A stretch of 64,000 nucleotides of DNA from the NCBI RefSeq assembly GCF_000169455.1, contig NZ_AAYC01000014.1, forward strand, positions 46,506 to 110,505, written 5' to 3'. Below the pieces are notes generated by a model. The model saw nothing but the letters and a program-made list of their open reading frames with translations. It searched no databases and was not told the origin of the DNA. A program made the translations under genes and the position numbers. Positions 34,477 to 43,879 of this stretch are shown here, one piece after another. Position 1 is the first letter of the stretch, and each line of letters opens with the position of its first letter. The DNA comes from Roseobacter sp. SK209-2-6 (GTDB lineage: Bacteria; Pseudomonadota; Alphaproteobacteria; Rhodobacterales; Rhodobacteraceae).

Positions 34477-36105
34477 TCAGAGCGCTTTTGCTATGCCGCG
34501 CAGTTCAAACTTCTGGATTTTGCCGGTCGAGGTCTTTGGCAATTCTTGGAAAATCACCTGTTTGGGGGCTTTGAAACCGGCCAGTGTTTCGCGGGAAAAG
34601 GCGATCAATTCAGCTTCCTCCAGGGTCTTGCCCGCTTTCAACTCAACAAAAGCGCAAGGAACCTCGCCCCATTTCTCGTCGGGTTTGGCAACCACGGCAG
34701 CGAGGTTCACAGCAGGATGCCCCATCAGTACGCCCTCGACTTCAACCGAAGAGATATTCTCACCACCAGAGATGATGATGTCCTTGGCGCGGTCCGCGAT
34801 CTGAATATAGCCATCTGCATGTTGCACTGCGAGGTCGCCGGAGTTGAAATACCCGCCCTTGAAGGCCTCTGCGGTGGCTTCGGGGTTCTTCAGGTAGCCC
34901 TTCATCACCGTATTGCCGCGCAGGGCGATTTCACCCTGGCTTTGGCCATCCATCGGCAGGATCTCATGATCGCTGCCGCGCACCACGACGGGCTCCATCA
35001 TCGGCATGGCGACGCCCTGGCGCGCCTTTTTGGCAGCGATCCCAGCCTGGTCCAGATCGGCCCAGTCCTGAGCTTTCCAATAACATTCAGTCACATGGCC
35101 AAAGGTCTCTGTCAGTCCGTAGACATGGGTGATGTTAAACCCGAGATCCTCAATCTTGGCGAGGGTTGCCGGAGCAGGGGGGGCGCCTGCGGTGAAAACC
35201 TCAACCTGATGATCGAAGGTTCGGCGTTCCTCATCCAGGGCATTGACGATCATGTTGAGGACAATGGGCGCGCCGCCGAAATGGGTGACGCCTTCATAGT
35301 GAATGGCGTTATAGACATTCTGCGCGGAGACATCGCGACAGCAGACCAGGGTGCCGCCCAGCAGCGGCATCATCCAGGTGTGGTTCCAGCCATTGCAGTG
35401 AAACAGGGGCACGATGGTCAGGTAGACCGGGTGTTGTACCATGCGCCAGGAGACAACGGTGCCCATGGTCATCAGATAGGCGCCCCGGTGATGATAGACC
35501 ACGCCCTTTGGCCGCCCAGTGGTGCCGGAGGTATAGTTCAGCGCCAGGCTCTCCCACTCGTCTTGGGGTAGAATCCAGTCAAACTCCGGATCTCCTTCAG
35601 CCAGGAGGTCCACATAGGTTTTGTGCCTGCCTGTGGCGTGCCAGCCTGCCGGGTCGTCGGCCACTTCGATTAGGATCGGTGCCGGGCCTTCCATCTCTTC
35701 GATGGCGGCTTCAGCCAACTCAAGAAACTGCGGGTCCACCAGAGCGACCTTTGCCTCACCATGATCAAAGATATAAGCCACGGTGCTGACATCCAGCCGG
35801 GTGTTGATGGTGTTGAGCACCGCGCCACAGGCGGGGACCCCAAAATGTGCCTCTGCCTGCGCGGGCAGGTTTGGGATCAGGGTGGCGACAACATCGCCAG
35901 ACTTCACCCCAAGTTGGGCAAGCCCTGAGGCCAGGCGGCTGCAGCGCGCGTGATACTCGGCATAGTTGATGCGTTGCTTGCCATAGATCACAGCCGGATG
36001 ATCCGGAAAGACCTGAGCCGCGCGCTGAAGATGCGCAAGCGGTGTTAGCGGCACATAATTGGCCGCACATTTGTCCAGACCGGTTTCATCCGTCATCCAT
36101 CCCAT
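34477..36105 (-). CDS. AMP-forming acyl-CoA synthetase
   Basis: 542 residues, ANL superfamily. The ATP-binding motif is LNYTSGTTGRPKGV; the adenylate motif is YGLTETFG; the hinge/aspartate motif is RAKDIIISGGENISS; and the C-terminal lysine lies in PKTSTGKIQKFELR. It activates a fatty or methylthio acid to its CoA ester. Sequence style (PLTPLAHLQRAAQVFPDHPAVIYG) is like the medium-chain and 3-methylthiopropionate (DmdB-type) ligases, but substrate cannot be fixed. Start at 36105 has GGAGG six bases upstream. It could feed the beta-oxidation block at 39-48 kb. Confidence 0.9.
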   Translation of the reverse strand: MGWMTDETGLDKCAANYVPLTPLAHLQRAAQVFPDHPAVIYGKQRINYAEYHARCSRLASGLAQLGVKSGDVVATLIPNLPAQAEAHFGVPACGAVLNTINTRLDVSTVAYIFDHGEAKVALVDPQFLELAEAAIEEMEGPAPILIEVADDPAGWHATGRHKTYVDLLAEGDPEFDWILPQDEWESLALNYTSGTTGRPKGVVYHHRGAYLMTMGTVVSWRMVQHPVYLTIVPLFHCNGWNHTWMMPLLGGTLVCCRDVSAQNVYNAIHYEGVTHFGGAPIVLNMIVNALDEERRTFDHQVEVFTAGAPPAPATLAKIEDLGFNITHVYGLTETFGHVTECYWKAQDWADLDQAGIAAKKARQGVAMPMMEPVVVRGSDHEILPMDGQSQGEIALRGNTVMKGYLKNPEATAEAFKGGYFNSGDLAVQHADGYIQIADRAKDIIISGGENISSVEVEGVLMGHPAVNLAAVVAKPDEKWGEVPCAFVELKAGKTLEEAELIAFSRETLAGFKAPKQVIFQELPKTSTGKIQKFELRGIAKAL

Positions 36106-36182
36106 TCCATTCCTCCCCTGAATCACTATGGGTGTCGTTTTGAGAACAGATATTGCGGAAAGTTGCTGGCAAAGGGAAGAGT

Positions 36183-37106
36183 ATGAAACAAATCGCTTCC
36201 ATTCCCACAAGTACTGGCAACCAGACGGCAGCTGCGCATTCCATGCTCGCTGCCATGGCCATCATTGGTGTGACCGACAATGCGGTCCCTCTAATGGCTG
36301 AACATATCGGTCTGGGGCAGTTCTACATCCTGCGCACCCTTGTGGCCTTACCGGTCCTTTGGGTCATGTCGCAAATGGGGTTTGGCGGGTTGTTGCCGCG
36401 ACGTTTCTGGGCCGTCACCTTGCGGGCCATGCTGGTTGCAACCTCGATGGTCTTTTATTTCGCTGCGGTTGCCCTGATGCCGATTGCTCAGGCGCTGGCT
36501 GGGCTTTTTACCTCACCGATCATCATTGTTGTGGTCTCTGTTGTTTTCATGAAGCTGCGGATCGGAGCGGTACGCATAGCCGCTGTCCTGGGAGGCTTCA
36601 TCGGCGTGATGTTTGTTCTCCAGTTGGATCTGGCCGCCTTTGACTGGTTGATCTTTCTCCCGGTGGCAGGGGGCTTTTTCTATGCGCTTGGCTCGATCGT
36701 GACGGGAACCATGTGCAAGGATGAAAGCACAGTCTCCATGCTGTTCATCTATTTGCTGGCCCAGGGGCTTATTGGCGGGGTATTTCTGCTTGCCTTGCAG
36801 GTCTGGCCACTGCCCGTAGCGGAGGGTGCTGAGGGCTTTGTGACCCGCGGTTGGGCCTGGGATGTTCTGGGCATTTCGCACCTAATCCTGCTGCAGGGGG
36901 CTGCTGCGGTTGGTGGCGTTTTCCTGATTACCCGGGCCTATCAGCTGGGCGAGGCTTCTTTTGTGGCCGTTTTTGAATATTCGGTTTTGCTGGTCGGGCC
37001 GGCAATCGCCTGGTTTGCCTATGGCCAAACACTGGATCTGTGGCAGATGATGGGGATTGGGTTGATCGTCCTAGCGGGATCGACCCTGGCGCTGCGCTCT
37101 TCGTAG
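36183..37106 (+). CDS. DMT superfamily (EamA) membrane transporter
   Basis: 307 residues with ten hydrophobic segments in two EamA repeats, for example AMLAAMAIIGVTDNAVPLMA and FVAVFEYSVLLVGPAIAWFA. This matches inner-membrane exporters of metabolites or amino acids. Start at 36183 has a GGGAAGAG ribosome site. It is divergent from the acyl-CoA synthetase gene with a 77-base gap. Substrate unknown. Confidence 0.88.
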   Translation: MKQIASIPTSTGNQTAAAHSMLAAMAIIGVTDNAVPLMAEHIGLGQFYILRTLVALPVLWVMSQMGFGGLLPRRFWAVTLRAMLVATSMVFYFAAVALMPIAQALAGLFTSPIIIVVVSVVFMKLRIGAVRIAAVLGGFIGVMFVLQLDLAAFDWLIFLPVAGGFFYALGSIVTGTMCKDESTVSMLFIYLLAQGLIGGVFLLALQVWPLPVAEGAEGFVTRGWAWDVLGISHLILLQGAAAVGGVFLITRAYQLGEASFVAVFEYSVLLVGPAIAWFAYGQTLDLWQMMGIGLIVLAGSTLALRSS

Positions 37107-37186
37107 TTGCAAGGACGCCCTGCGCTTGCGCGCGCGTTTGCCGTTTGCTTGTTTCCTTTGCAAAACACAGGGCTTAGGGTGGCGGC

Positions 37187-37855
37187 ATGATCCTGTCGCG
37201 CGGCCGAAACTACCTGTTCATTCACATTCCCAAAACCGGGGGAACCGCGCTGGCCTTGGCGCTGGAAGCGCGGGCGAAAGCCGATGACATCATGCTGGGC
37301 GATACCCCCAAAGCCAAGAAACGCAGGCGGCGGCTGGAAGGTGTCAAAACCGCGGGTCGCTTGTGGAAACACTCTACTTTGTCGGACATTGCAGGATTGA
37401 TCCCCGAAGAGGAACTGCGCGGGTTATTTACCTTTACTCTGGTGCGCAATCCCTGGGATCGGGCGGTGAGCTACTACAGTTGGCTCAAGGATCAGAAGTT
37501 CGATCACCCGGCTGTGGCCCTCTCAAAGGCGCTGAGCTTTCGGGAGTTCCTGCTAACGCCGGAAGTTCTGGCAAGTTTTCGGCAGGGACTGGCCCCGAAT
37601 TACCTGCGGCATGCGGATGGAAGTGAGCAATGTCAGGCCTTTATCCGTATCGAGCAGTTTCAGAGCGATGCCAGCCTCCTCTTTGAACACCTCGGCTTTG
37701 AGCTGGTGCTGCCACGGATCAACAGCTCAAAGCGGTTGGCGGATTGGCGGCCCTATTATGACGCGGAAACCAAATCCGCTTTGGCCGCTGCCTGTCATGA
37801 AGAAATTGTCAGATTTGAATATTCTTTTAACGATTTCGCCTTATCCCTTGGTTAA
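37187..37855 (+). CDS. Sulfotransferase family 2-like protein
   Basis: 222 residues. HIPKTGGT (13-20) is the 5'-phosphosulfate loop of PAPS-dependent sulfotransferases and LVRNPWDRAVSYYSWL the 3'-phosphate motif. A lysine/arginine cluster (PKAKKRRRRL) lies between. The family transfers sulfate to carbohydrates or other hydroxyls. No glycan genes are adjacent and the target is unknown. Located alone between the DMT gene and a Hint-domain gene. Confidence 0.88.
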   Translation: MILSRGRNYLFIHIPKTGGTALALALEARAKADDIMLGDTPKAKKRRRRLEGVKTAGRLWKHSTLSDIAGLIPEEELRGLFTFTLVRNPWDRAVSYYSWLKDQKFDHPAVALSKALSFREFLLTPEVLASFRQGLAPNYLRHADGSEQCQAFIRIEQFQSDASLLFEHLGFELVLPRINSSKRLADWRPYYDAETKSALAAACHEEIVRFEYSFNDFALSLG

Positions 37856-37976
37856 CAACAGTCGCTAGCCCAGCACACGAGGCGCTGCCTCCAGCAGCTA
37901 AGCCACTGTAGAGGAAGAAAACTCTGACAACAGATGATGTTGTCGAACAAGGGTTGAACAAGGGACAGAGGTTGAG

Positions 37977-38642
37977 ATGATGTTTGATTGGTTTCAAAAA
38001 CGCGGTTCCGGGGCCTTTGATCTGACAATGGCACCGCTTCCAGTTGCTGAAGGCGGCTTTCTTAGCGGAACTCATGTTGCCTCTAACTTGGGGTGGCGAC
38101 CAATCGAAGCGCTCTGCGAGGGCGATATGATGCTCACCTTTGATCATGGGATGCAGCCTATGATTGAGTTGCAGCGAGAGACACTTCACGTCGAGGAAGG
38201 GGTTCTGGACCCTCTGCGTTGCCCATTGCACATCCCGCGTGATGCGCTGAACAACCGGGTGCCAATGTGGCTGATGCCGGATCAGGGTGTGTTGTTGGAA
38301 AGTGATCTGATCGAGGATCCGCAGGGTGACCCCTTTGCAGTGGTACCTGCCTGCACCCTGGAAGGTTATCGCGGTATCAGCCGTATGCATACCGGAGAAA
38401 AGCTGGAACTGATCCGCCCGCGCTTTGCCCGCGATGAGGTTGTCTATCTGGAGGCTGGTCTCCTGGCCTTTTGTAGCGCGCCGGGCGATCTGCTGAATAT
38501 GGGCGCACCGGTTAAGGATGTGGCCTATAAGGTGCTCCCTGTTGGGGCAGCACGCGAATTGGTTCAGGCGATGACCGCATCCGAGAACGTAATGCTGCAA
38601 AACGCAGCGGCCTCGATACCACCGGGAACCTACCCGGTCTAA
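37977..38642 (+). CDS. Hint-domain-like protein with degenerate active site
   Basis: 221 residues. GFLSGTHVASNLGWRPIEAL then CEGDMMLTFDHG matches the Hint_2 pattern (CFxxGTxIxTxxGxxxVExLxxGDxVxTxDHG), but the first-position cysteine needed for self-cleavage is G27 here. The late motif that normally reads FxRHE is FARDE, so the histidine is also missing. It should therefore be unable to cleave itself. The start may be either of two adjacent ATGs (37977, 37980). A signal peptide is not visible. Related intact proteins occur widely in Rhodobacteraceae, with unknown role. Ends at a shared terminator. Confidence 0.7.
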   Translation: MMFDWFQKRGSGAFDLTMAPLPVAEGGFLSGTHVASNLGWRPIEALCEGDMMLTFDHGMQPMIELQRETLHVEEGVLDPLRCPLHIPRDALNNRVPMWLMPDQGVLLESDLIEDPQGDPFAVVPACTLEGYRGISRMHTGEKLELIRPRFARDEVVYLEAGLLAFCSAPGDLLNMGAPVKDVAYKVLPVGAARELVQAMTASENVMLQNAAASIPPGTYPV

Positions 38643-38683
38643 GAAATTTCGTACCTGGCGGCACAGCCGGGACCTGTCGAGCC

Positions 38684-38717
38684 AAAACCCCATCCCAAAT
38701 CATGCGGATGGGGTTTT
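38684..38717. terminator. Bidirectional terminator
   Basis: Perfect 12-bp arms (38684-38695, 38706-38717) including AAAA and TTTT ends, between the plus-strand Hint gene and the minus-strand kinase gene, whose stop lies within the right side. Confidence 0.85.
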
Positions 38718-39254
38718 GTATTGCCCCGTCAGCGCAAAATGATCCGCGATGGTTCGGGCGTTCTGCTTTGGCCCTGCCCAGTCCGTCCGCAGGCAAAGGC
38801 AATTCGAGCGGGGAACCGGTGCAAAGTTGTTTTGCTGCAGATAGCTCTTCAGCTTTTGCGGCGAGGTAATCTTGCCGCGCGCGGCCCGCGAGGGCTCGCC
38901 GACCCGGGTCATCAGTTCCTCTTCGCTGCAGGACAGGAAAACTGGCAGAACCTGGCCGCCAGAAGCGGAAACAATCGATTCAAAAGCTTCAAGCAGTGGC
39001 TCATCCAATGGATGTGAATAGGCCGAAGTGGTGATCATAACCGGCAGCGCTGTCCGGGAGGCATTTCTGACGGCGGCAATGCGAACATCCTGCACCAGTT
39101 CCCAGAACCCGGGCGCTCCAAAATCAAACAGGCTTTTAGCGAGGTCGATCGAAATGTGGTTGTCAAAGAGCCTGCCGCCCGTCAGAGCTGCTAACTCCTG
39201 GGCAATCGTGAATTTCCCGGTCGCAGGTGCGCCATGAATAAATACGAGTTTCAT
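38700..39254 (-). CDS. Small P-loop ATPase/kinase
   Basis: 184 residues. A Walker A motif GAPATGKFT (8-16) near the N-terminus and DNHISIDLAKSLF after it, as in small nucleotide-type kinases (shikimate kinase/AAA_33 like). PVFLSCSEEELMTRV resembles the CMP-binding/lid segment. The start MKLVFIHGAPATGKFT is typical. It is convergent with the Hint gene. It may phosphorylate a small molecule, and I cannot say which. Confidence 0.72.
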   Translation of the reverse strand: MKLVFIHGAPATGKFTIAQELAALTGGRLFDNHISIDLAKSLFDFGAPGFWELVQDVRIAAVRNASRTALPVMITTSAYSHPLDEPLLEAFESIVSASGGQVLPVFLSCSEEELMTRVGEPSRAARGKITSPQKLKSYLQQNNFAPVPRSNCLCLRTDWAGPKQNARTIADHFALTGQYKTPSA

Positions 39255-39323
39255 GGGTTTAAGCTAGCGGTTGATGAACCTTCTGAAAACAACTTTTGCG
39301 AGAGCTCTGGCATTCTGGAGAAA

Positions 39324-39352
39324 CACAAAACGCCCGGCTTTGAGGCCGGGCG
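39324..39352 (-). terminator. Terminator of the beta-oxidation block
   Basis: Perfect 8-bp arms (39331-39338, 39345-39352) with a six-base loop, followed on the minus strand by TTTTGTGTTT, 38 bases after the fadJ-like stop. Confidence 0.85.
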
Positions 39353-39390
39353 CTGGTTTCTTTCAGAGGGTTTCTACTGCTTTTGTTCGG

Positions 39391-41595
39391 TCAGGCAGCC
39401 GCAGCGGCATCTGGGTTGAAACGGGTGTAGAAGCTCTGACCCTTTTCCGCCATTTCCCGCAACAGGGGCGGGCAGGCGAAGCGCTCGCCATAGGCCTCTG
39501 CCAGCTGGTCGCAGCGCTCCGCCGCATAGGGCGTGCCGATGATGTCGAGCCAACTCAGTGGACCGCCGGACCAGGGGGCAAAGCCCCAGGCGAGGATGGC
39601 GCCTACATCGCCTTCGCGGATGTCTTCCAGTACGCCTTCTTCCAGCGCGCGTACCGCTTCCAGGACCTGGGCGAACATCAGACGTTCCTGCACCTCGATG
39701 AGGTCGGGCTGGTCCTCGGCCAGGGGGTATTTCTCCTGCATGCCTTTCCAGTAGCCGGTGCGCTTGCCCTTTTCGTCATAGTCAAAGAAGCCGGCATTGG
39801 CCTTGCGGCCCAGACGGCCCAGATCTTCCATCCAGAAGATCATGTCGTCAGCAGGGCTCTCGGGGTATTCATTGCCCATGGCCGCCTTGGTGGCGCGGGC
39901 GATCTTGGCACCCAGATCAATCGAGGTCTCGTCGGTCAGCTGAATCGGACCAACCGGGAAGCCCAGCTGCCGCGCGGCATTGTCGATCAGCACCGGCGAG
40001 ACGCCCTCGGTGATCATCCGCGCGCCTTCATTCACGTAAGGAATGATGCAGCGGTTGCAGTAGAAGAAGCGCGCGTCGTTCACGACGATTGGGGTTTTGC
40101 GGATCTGGCGCACATAGTCGAGCGCCTTGGCCACCGCGCGGGGACCGGTTTCCTTGCCCTTGATGATCTCCACCAGCAGCATCTTCTCAACCGGGGAGAA
40201 GAAGTGGATGCCGATGAACTGCTCAGGACGCACCGATGCCTCTGCCAGGCCGGTGATCGGCAGCGTTGAGGTGTTGGAGGCAAAGATGCAGTCTTCGGGG
40301 ATGATCGCCTCAACCTTCTTGGTCATCTCAGCCTTGACGCCGGGATCCTCAAAGACCGCCTCGATGATCAGGTCACAGCCTTTCAGCGCATCCAGATCCG
40401 GGGTGGCGGTGATGCGCGCCAGCAGGGCCTCTTTCTTCTCAGGCGTGGCTTTGCCGCGCTTGATGCCCTTGTCCATATAGGCGGCAGAATAGGATTTGCC
40501 CTTGTCGGCGGCGTCCTGATCGCGGTCGATCAGCACCACCTCCATGCCCGCCTGGGCCGAGACCAGCGCGATACCGGCCCCCATCATGCCTGCGCCCAGT
40601 ACGCCGAGTTTCTTTACCCGCTGATCGGGGATGTCCTTGGGACGCACGGCGCCTTTCTCCAGCGCTTCCTTGTTGAGGAAGAGCGAGCGGATCATCGCAC
40701 CGGAGGAGGGGTTCATCAGCACAGAGGTGAACCAGCGTGCCTCGATCTTGAGGGCCGTGTCGAAATCGACCAATGCGCCTTCGTAGACAGCGGAGAGCAG
40801 CGCCTTGGCCGCCGGGAAGGCGCCCTGGGTCTTGCCGTTGATCATGGCAGAGGCGCCGACGAAGTTCATGAAGCCGGCAGGATGGTAGGGTGCGCCGCCG
40901 GGCATCTTGTAGCCCTTGGCATCCCAGGGTTTCACCAGATCGGCGTCTTTGGCAGTCAGCACCCATGCCTTGGCTGCCGCGACGGGATCGGCTGCGATCT
41001 CATCGACATAGCCCGCGCCTTTGGCCTTTTTCACATCCAGCATCTTGCCTTCCAGCAAGAGCGGCGCTGCCGCGATGGCGCCGACTTTGCGCACCATGCG
41101 GGTAGTGCCGCCGGCGCCTGGGAAGATGCCTACCATAATTTCCGGCAGGCCATACTTGGCCTTTGGGTTCTCGGCGGCAAAAATGCGGTGGGTCGAGAGC
41201 GGCAGCTCCATGCCGATACCGGCTGCGGTGCCGGGCAGGGCGGTAGCAATCGGTTTGCCGCCCTTCTTGCTCTTGGGATCCATGCCCGCGAGTTCGATCT
41301 TGCGCAGCAGGGCATGCATTTTCATGGTGCCTTCAAAGAGGCCTTTGGCCGGGTCGTCACCAGCCTGCTCCTTCATCACCGCCAAGAGGTTCAGATCCAT
41401 GCCGCCAGCAAAGGACCCCTCCTTGCCCGAGGTGATTACAATGCCTTTGATTTCCTCATCGGCCAGGGCCTCGTCGATGCAGGTATCCAGCTGCGAGAGC
41501 CCGTCAAAGGACATCACATTCATGGTTTTGCCGGGCACATCCCATGTGATGATGCCAACACCATCTGCGTCTTTGGAAAGCGTGAACTCAGTCAT
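39391..41595 (-). CDS. fadJ: Fatty acid oxidation multifunctional protein (enoyl-CoA hydratase / 3-hydroxyacyl-CoA dehydrogenase)
   Basis: 734 residues. Residues 1-300 are the crotonase domain (AGGMDLNL, PGTAAGIGMELPLSTHRIFA, LPEIMVGIFPGAGGT). Residues 325-510 form the NAD-binding half with GAGMMGAG at 334-341 and the HFFSPVEKM motif, followed by two C-terminal dimerisation segments. It hydrates enoyl-CoA and oxidises the 3-hydroxyacyl-CoA formed. The start ATG overlaps the stop of the cupin gene upstream by one base. It partners the thiolase at 42658-43869. No FadA-fused arrangement here; the thiolase is separate. Confidence 0.93.
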   Translation of the reverse strand: MTEFTLSKDADGVGIITWDVPGKTMNVMSFDGLSQLDTCIDEALADEEIKGIVITSGKEGSFAGGMDLNLLAVMKEQAGDDPAKGLFEGTMKMHALLRKIELAGMDPKSKKGGKPIATALPGTAAGIGMELPLSTHRIFAAENPKAKYGLPEIMVGIFPGAGGTTRMVRKVGAIAAAPLLLEGKMLDVKKAKGAGYVDEIAADPVAAAKAWVLTAKDADLVKPWDAKGYKMPGGAPYHPAGFMNFVGASAMINGKTQGAFPAAKALLSAVYEGALVDFDTALKIEARWFTSVLMNPSSGAMIRSLFLNKEALEKGAVRPKDIPDQRVKKLGVLGAGMMGAGIALVSAQAGMEVVLIDRDQDAADKGKSYSAAYMDKGIKRGKATPEKKEALLARITATPDLDALKGCDLIIEAVFEDPGVKAEMTKKVEAIIPEDCIFASNTSTLPITGLAEASVRPEQFIGIHFFSPVEKMLLVEIIKGKETGPRAVAKALDYVRQIRKTPIVVNDARFFYCNRCIIPYVNEGARMITEGVSPVLIDNAARQLGFPVGPIQLTDETSIDLGAKIARATKAAMGNEYPESPADDMIFWMEDLGRLGRKANAGFFDYDEKGKRTGYWKGMQEKYPLAEDQPDLIEVQERLMFAQVLEAVRALEEGVLEDIREGDVGAILAWGFAPWSGGPLSWLDIIGTPYAAERCDQLAEAYGERFACPPLLREMAEKGQSFYTRFNPDAAAAA

Positions 41596-42077
41596 CAGTC
41601 GTCTCCGATCTGGTCAGCCGTCAGCGGGCTGCCGTCTTTGCGGGTGAAGGAGAAGCCATCGGCATCATCCGTCACCATCATGTCTAGGTCGCTGTAATAA
41701 GCGGTCTCTGTTTCGGTGCGGGTGCCCACCACCAGAAAGGTGGCCGGCGCCTCTGTGTTGTTTTTCAGATGATGGCCATTGGCATCGCCAGCGGGAAAGC
41801 TGGCGCAGTCGCCGGGCTGCATCTCATGCGCGCCGTCATCATCAATCAAGGTACAGCTGCCACTGACCACAATCAGGAACTCGTCCTGTTCCATATGGTA
41901 ATGACGCAGCGAGGACAGGCCCCCGGGCTCCAGCCGCACCAGGTTGACGCCGTATTGGGTTAAGCCGCCTGCATCACCGAGACGCTGGCTAGAACGGCCT
42001 GCGACCGCCTCTGCCAGCTTTCCGGGATAGGCGGAACCGCCGCGCCAAGGGATTTCTGTCAGGTCAAGTTTCGGCAT
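41595..42077 (-). CDS. Single-domain cupin protein
   Basis: 160 residues. One cupin barrel: RHYHMEQDEFLIVVSGSCTL gives the H-x-H-x-E-type metal motif and PGDCASFPAGDANGHHL the second. The family is broad (isomerases, dioxygenases, storage). It is coupled to fadJ by a one-base overlap and lies between NADAR and fadJ, so it is probably expressed with the beta-oxidation genes. Its role there is unknown. Confidence 0.85.
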   Translation of the reverse strand: MPKLDLTEIPWRGGSAYPGKLAEAVAGRSSQRLGDAGGLTQYGVNLVRLEPGGLSSLRHYHMEQDEFLIVVSGSCTLIDDDGAHEMQPGDCASFPAGDANGHHLKNNTEAPATFLVVGTRTETETAYYSDLDMMVTDDADGFSFTRKDGSPLTADQIGDD

Positions 42078-42124
42078 CAGTTCTCACCTCCAAGAGGAGC
42101 AGAAAACAGTTCTTCCTTTGCATT

Positions 42125-42652
42125 TCACTCTTCCTTTTGTTCATGTGCGCAGGCTTTGGCTTCCTCGGGGAACCCGGCGGCAAGTTTCCCGCGAATCTCG
42201 GTCAGGATTTGTCCTAAAAGGTTTTGTCCAGGCCAAAGATCTTTGGGTGTTTCCCTTGCGGCATCAGCATCCAAACCGATGCCCCAAATCACATCCATAG
42301 GGCTGGCTTCGGCCAGTGCCTTGGGGTGGGTTTGGAACAGCTTGCGCCTTAGCCCTTTGTTCTGTCCAAATTTGGAGAGGCTGATTTCTGTGACGATCCG
42401 GGTCTTGTTTTGGTCCCAGACCGTTTCATTAAAACCTGCCACTCTACGGCCCAAGGCTTTCTGTCGCCCTGGCTCGGATTCCGCCAAAATCAGTCCTGCA
42501 ATTTTGTGATCCCCAAACAGTTTTGCTTTTTCAAACATCATGGCCTGTTCAGCGGTCTCAAAGCACTGACCCGCGTGTTCGAATGAACTGCGGTGCCATT
42601 GGCTGAAAGGCCCTGACCAGAAAAAGTGATATTGTCTGGAGTTGTCCGTCAT
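42125..42652 (-). CDS. NADAR family protein (YbiA-like)
   Basis: 175 residues from the ATG at 42652. FFWSGPFSQWHRSSFE and the AEQAMMFEKAKLFGD motif, then KALGRRVAGFNETVWDQNK and GIGLDADAARETPKDLWPGQNLLG, are diagnostic of the NADAR fold (N-glycosidase/ADP-ribose-linked metabolism; YbiA acts on riboflavin intermediates). It is five bases downstream of the thiolase stop, so it is within the same transcript. Why it sits in a fatty acid operon is not clear. Confidence 0.88.
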   Translation of the reverse strand: MTDNSRQYHFFWSGPFSQWHRSSFEHAGQCFETAEQAMMFEKAKLFGDHKIAGLILAESEPGRQKALGRRVAGFNETVWDQNKTRIVTEISLSKFGQNKGLRRKLFQTHPKALAEASPMDVIWGIGLDADAARETPKDLWPGQNLLGQILTEIRGKLAAGFPEEAKACAHEQKEE

Positions 42653-42657
42653 TTTTC

Positions 42658-43869
42658 TCAGACACGCTCGATGATAGTGGCGGCACCCATGCCGGAGGCA
42701 ATACAAAGCGTGGCCAGGCCAACCTCTTTGTCCTGGCGCTCCAGCTCATCCAACAGAGTGCCGATGATGATCGCTCCGGTGGCGCCCAGCGGGTGGCCCA
42801 TGGCGATGGATCCGCCGTTCACATTGACCAGGGCCGGGTCGACATCAAAGGCCTGCTGGAAGCGCAAAACGACCGAGGCAAAGGCCTCATTCACCTCAAA
42901 CAGATCAATGTCGCTGATCTTCATGCCATTGTCCGCCAGGATTTTTTCGGTCACCGGGACCGGACCGGTCAGCATGATGGTGGGGTCGGTGCCAATCTTG
43001 GCGGTGGATTTGATCCGGGCGCGGGGCTTCAGACCATATTGCTCGCCAAATTCTTTGTTGCCGATCAGAACGGCAGCAGCGCCATCAACAATCCCCGAGG
43101 AGTTGCCCGCATGGTGGATGTGATTGATGCGCTCCAGATGCGGATACTTCAGCATCGCTACCTTATCAAAGCCTGGCATCTGCTCTCCCATCATCTGGAA
43201 GGAGGCATTGAGCCCGCCCAGAGACTGCATATCGGTGCCGGGGCGCATGTACTCGTCATGGTCCAGGATCGCGATGCCGTTCTGGTCACGCACGGTGATC
43301 ACGGATTTCTCAAAGCGCTTTGCATCCCAGGCCGCCTTGGCCCGGCGCTGGCTTTCCACTGCCAGGGCGTCGGCCTGCTCGCGGCTAAAGCCATATTCCG
43401 TCGCGATAATATCGGCTGAGATGCCCTGGGGCACAAAATAGGTCTCCATTGCCAGGCTGGGATCCACCGCGATGGCGGCCCCGTCAGAGCCCATGGCTAC
43501 GCGGCCCATCATCTCAACCCCGCCGGCGATATAAGCCTGACCGGCGCCTCCTTTCACTTGGTTGGCGGCCAGGTTCACCGCCTCCATGCCCGAGGCGCAG
43601 AAGCGGTTGATAGCAAGGCCCGGGATCCTCTCGTCAAGGTCGGAGGCCAACACAGCAGAACGTGCGAGGCAGCCGCCCTGTTCCATCACCTGGGTGACAT
43701 TGCCCCAGATCACGTCCTCGACGGCGTGGCCTTCCAGATTGTTGCGCTCTTTCATCGCATTAAGCGTCAGCGCAGAGAGGCGCACGGAGGTCACTTCGTG
43801 CAGGGAGCCGTCCTTGCGGCCCTTTCCCCGCGGGGTGCGGATGGCATCGTAGATATAAGCTTCGGTCAT
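42658..43869 (-). CDS. fadA: Acetyl-CoA C-acyltransferase (thiolase)
   Basis: 403 residues. The nucleophile C91 is in INRFCASGMEAVN, the histidine motif NEAFASVV precedes GGSIAMGHPLGATGA, and the second cysteine C389 is in LCIASGMG. It completes beta-oxidation by splitting 3-ketoacyl-CoA with CoA. It is separate from the fadJ-like gene, with NADAR and cupin between. A glutathione S-transferase gene ends ten bases upstream. Confidence 0.93.
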   Translation of the reverse strand: MTEAYIYDAIRTPRGKGRKDGSLHEVTSVRLSALTLNAMKERNNLEGHAVEDVIWGNVTQVMEQGGCLARSAVLASDLDERIPGLAINRFCASGMEAVNLAANQVKGGAGQAYIAGGVEMMGRVAMGSDGAAIAVDPSLAMETYFVPQGISADIIATEYGFSREQADALAVESQRRAKAAWDAKRFEKSVITVRDQNGIAILDHDEYMRPGTDMQSLGGLNASFQMMGEQMPGFDKVAMLKYPHLERINHIHHAGNSSGIVDGAAAVLIGNKEFGEQYGLKPRARIKSTAKIGTDPTIMLTGPVPVTEKILADNGMKISDIDLFEVNEAFASVVLRFQQAFDVDPALVNVNGGSIAMGHPLGATGAIIIGTLLDELERQDKEVGLATLCIASGMGAATIIERV

Positions 43870-43879
43870 GAGTTTCTCC

